This document shows positions 40,801 through 56,759 of a stretch of 64,000 nucleotides of DNA, one piece after another. A model generated the notes under the pieces. It was not told the origin of the DNA and searched no databases. It saw nothing but the letters and a program-made list of their open reading frames with translations. Source of the stretch: Colius striatus (taxonomy: Eukaryota; Chordata; Aves; Coliiformes; Coliidae); the NCBI RefSeq assembly GCF_028858725.1, contig NC_084768.1, positions 4,137,853 to 4,201,852 of the forward strand, written 5' to 3'. The position numbers were made by a program, and so were the translations under genes. Within the stretch, counting starts at the first letter, position 1; each line of letters starts with the position of its first letter.

Positions 40801-43800
40801 AAATATTGTTAGGGATGTTTTTTTTTTTTAACCATCAAACTTCTGAATGACTTTGCTCTTAAATCTTTCCATTGCCATCCTTACTTATTCTAATCTGAAG
40901 GAGGTCTGTGTGCTTATCTGAAGTGAATGGTGCTGACCTGCTGTTGTGGGAGAAGAGATCATACAGAATTGTAAAGAAATATTTTAGAAAGTGGTTTGGT
41001 GGGAGTGGAAGGAATCTAGAATAAAGACTTTGTTGACATCATCATGAACGACCTGGATGAGGGGACAGAGTGTACCCTCAGCAAGTTCCCTGCTGGCACC
41101 AAACAGGGAGCACTGGCTGATTCCCCAGAGGCTGTGCTGCCATTCAGTGGGATCTCAACCGCCTGGAGAGTTGGGCAGAGAGGAACCTCCTGAGGTTCAA
41201 CACGACAAGTGCAGAGTCCTGCAGCTGGGAAGGAACAACCCCCTGCACCAGGACAGGCTGGGGGTGACCTGCTGGAGAGCAGCTCTGCAGAGAGAGACCT
41301 GGGAGTGCTGGTTGATAATAAGCTGAATATGAGCCAGCAACGTGCCCTCGTGGCCATGAAGGCCAATGGCATCCTGGGGGCATCAAGAAGAGTGTGGGCA
41401 GCAGTTCAAGGGAGGTTCTTCTCCCCCTCTACTCTGCCCTGGTGAGGCCTCATCTGGGGTCCTGTGTCCAGTTCTGGGCTCCTCAGCTCAAGAGGGACAG
41501 GGAACTGCTGGAGAGAGTCCAGCACAGGGCCACCAAGATGATCAGGGGACTGGAGCATCTTTCATATGAGGAAAGGCTGCGGGACCTGGGGCTGTTTAGT
41601 CTGGAGGAGACTGAGGGGGAATCTTATGAACATTTACAAATATCTAAAGGGTGGGTGTCAGGAGGTTGGGACATCCCTCTTTTCTATAGTAGCCAGCAAC
41701 AGGACAAGGGGTGATGGGATGAAGCTGGAACACAGAAAGTTCCACTTAAATATACGAAAAAACTGTTTGAGTGTTTCAGTGAGGGAGCCCTGGCACAGGC
41801 TGCCCAGAGGGGCTGTGGAGGCTCCTTCCTTGGAGGGCTTCAAGACCCACCTGGACATGTTCCTGTGTGATCTGATCTAGGTGACCCTGCTTCTGCAGGG
41901 GGGTTGGACTGGATGATCTCTAAAAGTCCCTTCCAACCCTACCATTCTATGATTCTATGATCTCAAATGTTTATTTTTTCGCTTTCAGGCAGAGGCTCAA
42001 TCCCACAGGTTGAAAGCCCAGGCCTCCATGATGGCTGCTGTCGCTTGTGCCACTGTTCCCAAAATAACACTTGTAATTGGCGGCTGTTACGGGAGCGACA
42101 GCTACGTGATGGTATGGGTGACACACAGCCTACAGGCTTGGTTATGGGTTATTCTGCACTATACCAACATCTCACAGCACTACATTTTTAAAACACAGTC
42201 ATCTGTTGTTACAGACATTTATCTCCATCCGTTATTTTCACTACTTTTATGTTAAGAAATGTGTCACAAGACGGGACTAGTGAAAATTTGGCCTGCAGCT
42301 AACAACCTAGAGACAGATTATCTGAAAGTGTCCCTTCTGGAGAACCAACCCTGCCTTTTTCTGAGCACATGCTTTTAGTGATCAAGGAGCACCTCTCTTT
42401 TACTTGTTCTGCCACGTGTGCTGTTCATGCTGCTCAGAAGTACGATAGGGCTCTTTGCTCAGAATTAAGTGTGAAAGGGCTTGGGGGAAAAATGAACTAA
42501 TAAAATATCAGTGCTGAAGGCTGGGGGGTTATGGTTGCTGCCAGAGGATATCTGTACTGGTACAGGAACTGTAGTGGTAAAGGAGCTGTACCATTTGTGC
42601 TTTACAAATTAAACTGTATTCCATTCTGCCTTCAACTTGATTGTGTCATCCTGCAGCCATGTTTTGGGCATTAATTGAAAAGTTTGTTCTGTGCACTTTT
42701 TTTGTAGTGTGGGAGGTCGTTCAGTCCAAACTTTCTGTTCCTATGGCCTAATGCAAGAGTTGCTCTTGTGGATTCAAGACATTTCTCCACAGTCCCACAA
42801 GCTGGAGACAGTGACTATACAGGAAATGAATCAGAGCTGAAACGTCTGAAGGAAAAGTAAGGACATGAAAGATAAACCCTTGCACTTACACTGGGATTTA
42901 ATTAGTTAAATTACCTACTTTTGCTCATCTTACAGATCAACACATCCCCAAAGAATAAAGCAAACCCGAATCTACTGAAAAATGTTCTAAATTTCCATGT
43001 AATTTTATGCCTGCTTCTCAAGGAAACACAAATGTTTGACTTAACCCCTTTCCTCATCTCCCCAAACCATACAACCCCAAATCAGGATATTGTGCTGTAC
43101 ATTCCACACTGGTGCCCATCTGATTGAGGAAGGTGGTCTGTACTGCAGGGTGATCAGTTCTGTTCTGTGTTACCTGCTGGATTCTGATTAATTTTAAGAG
43201 TAGCACTGCACATTCACTTCAGATTGAAGGATGTGCATTTTTCATCACTGATTTTGTTTCACTGTCTTGATGCTTTTTATTATACTCTTTTTGTGCTTTT
43301 AAGCTTGTTTAATATTCCATCTTCTCCAGGCTAGAGGAAGAAAGCAGTGCATTTTACTCCTCTGCCAGACTCTGGGATGATGGTGTAATTCTTCCTCAAA
43401 ATACTAGGAAGGTAGGATATTTTCCTTCTAATACCTTTTATTTTGGGATCTCAAAAGGATCTTGCAGTGAATGTGTGAGCCTTGGACTTTCTCAAGGGCA
43501 GCAGCATACTGATTCCTAAAGCCAGCTCTCCCACTTTGCACTCTATTTTCTGTGAAGTTCAGCTTTCTAGTTCTCATCTTTTCTCTTCCCCATTAGTCCA
43601 TCCAGAAAGTTTCTGTTGATTGGTTTTGTGACTTTCTCTTCCTGCTTGTATCTTGCTGCTTATATTTGGGAATTTCCCTCCCCTCCTTTTTTTTATTTAT
43701 TTGAAGTTGTCAGACATCCACCCTATTAGATTATTTCTGAAAACAGCTGCCTTTGTTCTGTTTAGCAATACCTAAAATGTTCTTTGCACTTCTGAAGCTT

Positions 43801-44773
43801 GTTTACTTGGAGATCACAAATACAGCTTGTTATGTATTAATCCTCTAAATATGGTACATATTTATGGTCCTACATGGATATGTTCTATGTAGTTTATGGG
43901 AACCTTGATAATGGGAGAGCACCGAGAAGTAGTTTCCAGTGTTAGAGCCCCAGACGACCTCCTCTGTAAGAGCTACCTGTGACAGTTGAAATGAATCATG
44001 TTTCCTCTCGGCCAGTTTTCACCAGCACACCATGATTCATGTTTGCAGGTGTAGCTGTTTATGCCAATACTGTTTTGCTACTTTATCCTACTCCTTGCTA
44101 ACAGATGGAATTTATGTTTAGCTTTGTCTGAATCCTTCATGTGCTTTCTTTTAGATAGGCCTTTAAAAGACAATGTGCACTCCAGTAGCAGTGGAATATG
44201 GAGAATTATCTTGTTTTTAAAGACCAAAACCAGTTCTGTACTTTCAATCCCTGTTGTCACAAGACACCAAGAAAGATGACTTCCTAGAAAAAGAATGATG
44301 TGAAAGAGCAGGACGTTCTGCTAATTTTTGACATGCGATGGGGAGTCTTAGGAGCATAGCTACAAACTAACAGAAATGGATTATTACTTAATACATTTTG
44401 GTTGGAGCTTTACAGTAACATAGCTTCCCAGTGTTCCAAAAGTAATTCTCCTGTCACCACAGTGTGACTTTAAAATGGTTTAGTTGTGCCTGTGTGTAGT
44501 GCATAAACTTTGGGATCCTGAGGATGCTGCTTTGGTTAGATTTCCTCTGCGCCCTATGTGGCAGCCAACAACCACTCATTCTGCACGGTAAAGAACAAGT
44601 GCATTACTACAGGAGTGCATGACTACTAACTTTTACTAATGTTTTGTTTCAGAGGCTAATTACTTACACTGTTTTTTGGTTTTCATTAGGTAATTGCACA
44701 GTGCTTAGAGATTATAGAACAGCAGAAGTACCAGACGGTGTCTCCGTGTCAGTCTCCCGTGATGAGGATGTAA
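31538..44773 (+). CDS. MCCC2-like carboxyltransferase paralogue, complete, 12 coding exons, 612 aa
   Basis: Paralogue of the mitochondrial methylcrotonoyl-CoA carboxylase beta (carboxyltransferase) subunit of leucine breakdown. Exons: 31538-31861 (ATG at 31539), 34015-34211, 35298-35476, 36972-37052, 37490-37668, 38709-38901, 39570-39661, 40554-40710, 41989-42111, 42708-42856, 43330-43411, 44690-44773 (TAA). All introns are GT-AG and all phases agree. Residues about 1-75 form a basic, acid-poor leader that looks like a mitochondrial targeting region; the carboxyltransferase N half follows ([21 protein letters not shown], then GSCVAGGAY at 266-274), then the C half. In the C half the usual QNITGF, GSYGAGNY and MGGEQA motifs are replaced by QNTAPH (453-458), GCYGSDSY (499-506) and VDSRHF (529-534). 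The family is certain. Catalytic activity is doubtful. It is not the main MCCC2 gene, and I recall no gene here in human. Confidence 0.93.
32773..33328 (+). mobile_element. Avian ERV solo LTR (ERVL-type) with 5-bp target duplication
   Basis: A 556-bp element starts TGTAATGGG and ends CCACA, flanked by the perfect direct repeat CTTCC (32768-32772 and 33329-33333). Its layout is that of an LTR: a perfect CRE TGACGTCA (32994-33001), a TATAAA box (33011-33016), and an ATTAAA poly(A) signal (33200-33205) followed by the family's conserved tail ctgcttttatctcaaccc. I recognise this as a common avian endogenous-retrovirus LTR; the 5-bp duplication favours ERVL. No internal retroviral genes are present, so it is a solo LTR. 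It lies in the same orientation as the host gene, in the intron after coding exon 1. Confidence 0.88.
35884..36471 (+). mobile_element. CR1 LINE, 5'-truncated, young copy 2
   Basis: Carries the ORF2 C-terminal coding remnant ([35 protein letters not shown]) through the stop and 3' UTR, ending ATTCTGTGATGCTATGAT. It lies in the MCCC2-like intron between coding exons 3 and 4, same strand as the gene. It is 5'-truncated at nearly the same point (gcatcaagaagag) as the copy at 8068. Confidence 0.95.
37828..37867. repeat. 20-bp perfect tandem duplication
   Basis: Two head-to-tail copies of gttggtggtattcagttata in the intron after MCCC2-like coding exon 5. Confidence 0.95.
37977..38001. repeat. AT/AC simple repeat
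   Basis: A short (AT)n run grades into (AC)n in an intron of the MCCC2-like gene. Confidence 0.75.
40554..42111 (+). CDS. MCCC2-like exons 8-9: altered biotin-side active-site region
   Basis: Exon 8 (40554-40710) keeps [10 protein letters not shown] and [17 protein letters not shown], then departs from the family: the near-invariant N-I-T-G-F-M-V-G stretch becomes NTAPHTAA and is followed by a Ser/Thr/Ala-rich segment about five residues longer than in MCCC2. Exon 9 (41989-42111) returns to [17 protein letters not shown], but the G-A-G-N oxyanion turn reads G-S-D-S. A CR1 copy fills most of the intron between them. Confidence 0.9.
41034..41961 (+). mobile_element. CR1 LINE, 5'-truncated, young copy 3
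   Basis: Longest CR1 here. It begins within ORF2 ([14 protein letters not shown] region), continues through the RT C-terminal block with frame breaks, and ends ATTCTATGATTCTATGAT. It lies in the MCCC2-like intron before exon 41989-42111; only 27 nt separate its tail from that exon. Confidence 0.95.
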
Positions 44774-44864
44774 CTGCACTGTTCTCCAATCACCAGCCCG
44801 TTGAAGGTAGCACCATCTACTTGAAATTTCAATGTAAAAGGTTTTCTAATTCTTTGATACCATT

Positions 44865-44870
44865 AATAAA
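44865..44870 (+). terminator. Poly(A) signal of the MCCC2-like gene
   Basis: AATAAA 92 nt after the TAA stop codon, followed by a possible cleavage region near 44885-44895. First canonical signal downstream of the stop. Confidence 0.65.
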
Positions 44871-44970
44871 AGTGTTAAAGCATTGCAGACAAACAAGAGT
44901 CCTGGATTTTAAGTCTGTTAGCAGTAAGTTTGTGTTTTGAACCACAGCCTCTTACAACATTAGTTGAAAA

Positions 44971-44976
44971 TTTATT
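44971..44976 (-). terminator. Poly(A) signal of RPE65
   Basis: AATAAA on the minus strand (TTTATT on plus), about 740 nt past the RPE65 stop. I saw no earlier canonical hexamer, so the 3' UTR would run about 45714-44955. It converges on the poly(A) signal of the MCCC2-like gene. Confidence 0.55.
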
Positions 44977-45714
44977 TTGAGAAAAGGAAGGATTAGGCTG
45001 GGAGCCAAGAGCACTCCAAGGAAGCAAATTCATCCCAAGCAGTAACAGTGGCTTGATTTTTTTCATATTTGTGTTTTACTATGAAATCCAGAACTCAAGA
45101 AACTGCACTTTGACAAAAGGAATGGGAAAGAAAAAACACCTAAGCTAGTGTGTACAGTTTTGAGCCCTAGTAAAGGACAGAATGCTGCCTGCCACACTGC
45201 CTTGGGCCTGCTGGTTCAGCTTTCCAAAGCAGATGTGGGAAGGCTCCCCTCAGATTGCACTGAGCATACTAAAGGAGTCAGCAGGAGGGGATTTAAATCT
45301 GTAATACTTCAGTATAGGCTAAAAATTACCTTTTCTCAAAGCACAGAGGCTGTTCTACATCACGTTTCCATGTGTACAGGTGTTGTATTTGCACTGTGCT
45401 GTTTCATGCATCTTCCACTCTGCTGCAGCTGCAAAGTTTCATTTTGTCAACCCACCCCCTCCCCAGCTTGTGTTGTTACAACTGCGGAGTTCATAGCACT
45501 GGGCATCTGGAAATTGTTCCAAAGGCTCTACTTGAAATTACTTGGGTAAATAATTTGAAGAATCATCAACAAAACAGAAATGCTCAATCTTAATCCAGTA
45601 GCCACACAAATCAGACGTGCTGCTGAGGGAGTTGAGGTGGCTGCGGTGCTCATGAACGGTGTGTGCGCCTTTCTGGAGCCGGGGGAAGGCCAAGGCACGT
45701 GCTGCAGGCAGCTG

Positions 45715-52848
<7,134 letters not shown>

Positions 52849-52920
52849 TTTCTCCCCGATGAAGGACCTGAGCCTGCGGCGAGCGCGCAGGGCGAGAGCC
52901 GAGCGCTGGGTATTTATGTG
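52849..52920 (-). promoter_or_regulatory. RPE65 core promoter and 5' UTR
   Basis: The minus strand shows a TATA-like CATAAATA at 52918-52911, about 65 nt upstream of the ATG, which would place transcription start near 52880 and give a short 5' UTR. A TAATCA homeobox-like core lies further up at about 53101-53096. Both assignments rest on motif and position only. Confidence 0.55.
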
Positions 52921-53821
52921 GCACGGAGCCGTGCCGAGGGGAGCCCCGCGCCCGAAACCGCCCCCGCCAACCCAGGAACAGAGGCAGCTTTCAGCACCAA
53001 AATCCTCCCCGGGCTTTGAGAGGTTTTGTTTTGCTGTTTGCACAAAAAAGGGCTTTGAGTGCTTTTCTGAGACCTAAATTGTTCCCAAGCAGAAGTGATT
53101 ACAAAGAAAAGAACCCAGAAAGGAGTGAAGCAGAGCGTGCTGGAGTCACACCAGGCGCTTGGCGAGGCCACTCGGCTCTTCACTCTGCCCCACGCCACAG
53201 GGACACCCTCCTGGCTTCCAGACCGAGGGCAGGAAGAAATTGCTCCTTCCTCTCAAAGCAAAGCCCTCTCAATCCCATGTAACAGAGCACCCCGTGCCCC
53301 CTGCCCACCTGCAGACAGGATCAGCACTTCAGCTAGGAGTGACTGGATGTTAGAGACACCGAGAGAGAAGATGCTGGTGTCAAATATGATCGTGTCACAG
53401 CTGCCACCTGCTTTTCCTCTGTCCCAGGCTTCTGTGGAGGCCTGCCTCTGCCTGCTTCAGCACACTGGTACAACAAGACTCAAGCACTGCCCATCAGCCA
53501 GGAGAGCATCAGCCAGCACCATCAACCATTGAGTGAGTGAAAGGTTGGCTTCTTTCTGTGTGCTTTTTGTTGTTTCCTCTGTACAAGATGAGGTGTTTCC
53601 TTTTGGACTGAGGGTTCATTTAAGGCTTCTAACTGGAAAACAAGATTCTGAGTTGAGCCTTCATGAGCTCTTTGACTGAGGCTTCTCTTTAACCCTTCAT
53701 ATTACTCAACCGTAGTTACATGGTAATTCATCTGTGCAAGCATCCTAGCAATAAATACATGGAATATAAACAAGTTCAATCTGAAGACCTCTTAGCAGTG
53801 CAAATAACATGGAGATTTTAA

Positions 53822-53876
53822 CCTTGGGTTAATTAACATGGGGTTAATTACATGGGTTAATTAACCTTGGGACAAG
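53822..53876. repeat. Cluster of three GGGTTAATTA units
   Basis: Three near-copies of gggttaatta lie within 55 bp, two of them completing the palindrome TTAATTAA, and ccttggg occurs at both ends. It looks like a local tandem duplication. Confidence 0.8.
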
Positions 53877-54069
53877 GACATGAAACAGTGTCCTAATCAT
53901 TGATGTCAGGAAATCCCCACTGTTGCTGGAGGGAGTCTGCTGCCCAGAAGCCCACACCAGAAGGGAGGAGCCAGAGCAGCTGCTCAGGTACCTTTGATCT
54001 TGATGCTTTAGACTGGTTTGGAGTGATAAAATTCAGAAACTACTCTGCTATCAGATTTTGTGCTGCAGA

Positions 54070-54116
54070 GCTTGGAGGTGTTCAAGACCCAACCTGGCTC
54101 TGAACAATCCAATATA
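54070..54116 (+). repeat. Possible CR1 remnant
   Basis: Cttggaggtgttcaagaccc resembles the CR1 3' UTR motif (ggaggtgttcaaggccaggttgg) but is short and diverged. Confidence 0.45.
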
Positions 54117-54154
54117 GTTAGACTCATTTTAAACAGGGCTTGAGCTAAATCAGA

Positions 54155-54356
54155 CTAAATATAAGGACATTTTTTATGATGAGCACAGGCTGCTCAGAGA
54201 GGCTGTGGCTGCCCCGTCCCTGGAAGTGTCCAAGGGCAGGTTGGATGGGGCTTGGAGCAGCCTGGGCTGGTAGGTGTCCCTGCCCATGGCAGGGGGTTGG
54301 AATGAGATGGTCACTTAAGGTTCCAGCCAACCCCAACCTTTCTAGGATTCTATGAT
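54155..54356 (+). repeat. Older CR1 3' fragment
   Basis: GcacaggctgCtcagagaggctgtgg, then a ggttggatggggc stretch, a ccctgcccatggcaggggg hairpin-like block and the tail GGATTCTATGAT: the CR1 3' UTR of a different, older subfamily than the four young copies. Confidence 0.9.
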
Positions 54357-56173
54357 AATTGGCCTCTGAAGGTGTCTTCCTGTGGTTTTCAATCTTTACC
54401 CCCTCCCCATAAAGTATTCATTCTGCCACTTCTGCCTGCTGCCCACATGCAGTTAAATTTGGAGGACTCAGTTGCATCACCACTCAGTGCTGAGATGAGC
54501 CATTCACGTAAACTCCCGCTTGTTTTCTACCAGTCGCTCTCATGGAACAACCAGGTGCCCCACACACCCACCAGCGCTGGACCAGGCAGCTTGGCTGGTC
54601 TGCCACCAACACCAAAAATGGCATAGGACAGCCTGTAACCAACCAGTGCACTACAAATCTGTTCTTCCTTGCAACTAAGACAACTGAAAAGGAGGTACTG
54701 GCACTAATCAGCAAAAGAGGTGCTGCTAAGCACAAGACACATCATCTCAGCCTGCCTTTATCTACAGCAAAGGGAGGCAACTCATTCATTTCCCTCCAGT
54801 TGCCAGCAGTGCTGGAAGTATTGCAGACAGCAACCACAAGTAATACCTTTAAAGCACTTAAGCAAATGAGAAGAGGTCTGGGTGTGTGTTGGCAAAAGAG
54901 TAAGTCCATATTCAGACCCCAGGTAGCCTGCCATGGCAGTACCCCCGCGTCAGCCAAGCTGGAGTGAACTGTTTCCCTTTCACTTCAGACAGTATTTGTG
55001 GCCTTCTCTGTGCCTAGCTGGATGCAGGACTCCACGTGGGTTCTCAGCACAGCAGAATCCCCTCCTTTAACCTGTTGGTCACACATCTTTTGGATACAGC
55101 CAGGGTAGGGCTGGCCTGCAGGGCTGTGAGCTCACAGTACTGGCTCATACTTGATTTTTCATCCACCAGGCTCCCCATATCCTTGTCTGCAGGGCTGCCC
55201 TCAGTCCACTCAGGGCCCAGCCTGTTTGTGCTTTTAGAACAAAGCTACTTCATGAAGAGGCAGCTGTGCCAGGCACACCCTGTTGTACCCAACAACTCTA
55301 CCCTAGGCAGCAGAGGACAAGCACCTGTGCGTTCCTTTCCCAGGAACTGCTCCCCACACACAACTGGAGCTTTTGCAATGTCATACTTGGAAAAAAAAAA
55401 CCCCAAAAAAGGCTTCCAGTAAAAATTTTCATTAAAGACAAAATGAAAGCTCAAAGCAAAGTTTAGATTGAATGTAAATTTATATTTGTCATTCATTTAG
55501 AATGTTTTAATTGTCCCAGAGCTGGTCAGGCTGTCTGTTTACTCATTTTTGTTAAGGCTTGTCAGAACCTTAGAAGGCAACATTAAATAACATGGATCAA
55601 GAACTCTGAATAATGAGGGCAGTGCTTTGAAGGCTAAATCCTAAGAAATGTGAGCTGCTCACCTAATAAGTTGCTTAACTGGAACACATAAATAAATAAA
55701 GAGTTTATGCAACAGTAACAGCTGGAGAAAAACTAGAAGCAAGTTCAGGCAGATGCTGGATTTTAAAGAGCAGCTGGACACAGGGTTACAGTCACTGAAC
55801 AACCAGCACCTGCTCTGAAAGCAAAACACTATCTGTGGGTTAAGTGGGGCTCAGCCTGGTTTTGCCTGTGCAAAGCCCTCCCTCTTGGGATGAAGAGCAA
55901 AATGACTGTAGGTTTTTCTTGTCTGGAGTGTATCTGCCTAAATCCTAGGCTGGGATCTCCTGAAGTGTTCTCTGTCAGAATGATGTAGATTTCTACTCTT
56001 GTAGGGGAATCTTGGACCCATCAAAATTAATAAACAATCCCCTAACTCTGGGGACAGAATGGGGAAATCATGTGTTTTCTGATTCTATTTGCTGCCACTT
56101 CATGTCCCAGCCAGCCCTTCTATCATTTTGAGAAGAAAAAGATGACATTTCACAGAAATAAATATACAGAAGC

Positions 56174-56179
56174 TTTAAT
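56174..56179 (-). terminator. Putative poly(A) signal of DEPDC1
   Basis: ATTAAA on the minus strand about 580 nt past the DEPDC1 stop codon. Another ATTAAA occurs nearer the stop at about 56513, so the exact 3' end is uncertain. Confidence 0.4.
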
Positions 56180-56759
56180 ACATTTTACAAAGGAGACAAA
56201 CAGAAGCATCTCATGGAGTCAGAAAATCATTTATCGATGTTGAATTTCTGGCTTCCTTGGAACCAGCAGAACTAACCTTTAAGTTAGCTCACAAGTCAAG
56301 TAACATGGCTTTGTTTAAAGACTAATATTTTGAGAATATGAAGAAGGCACTTAATCACAAGACAGACATTTAAACCCCTACAAACTACAAAAAACAGCAC
56401 AAATTCCTGAAGAGACAGTAAAAAAGTGACAGCAATATGCATATCCTTAGTTTCCCATATGAAAACCACATATAAATTTTTGGTTACTCATAGCTTCATA
56501 CTTATTTTCACATTTAATTCACTGAGGACAATATATTGTAACAATCTGTAAACAGATAAATACTTCTTTCTCTCTTAGTCATTTAAAAGTTATCTGCACA
56601 CAAAAAGAAGTTATTTTGGCAACTTTCAGCACTGTGTCCATGTAAACATTTCTTCCTTCTCCACACACAGCCACTCTCACACTTCTGTCGCAAGTGCCTT
56701 TTGGGAAATGGTCCCTCCATCCATCCATCAAATAAATAAGCAGCTGAAGTGTGGTGAAA

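Larger units (their letters stand above)
52921..56150. other. Intergenic region between RPE65 promoter and DEPDC1 3' end
   Basis: About 3.2 kb with no convincing gene. The first few hundred bases are GC-rich upstream DNA of RPE65. A TTAATTAA-rich cluster sits at 53822-53876 and CR1 remnants at 54070-54116 and 54155-54356. Open frames across 53.0-53.5 and 54.5-55.5 kb have no recognised homology. Confidence 0.65.

Noticed and set aside
53095-53532. 145-codon open frame upstream of RPE65
   Set aside because: No recognised homology; composition is typical of intergenic GC-rich sequence and there is no splice or promoter support.
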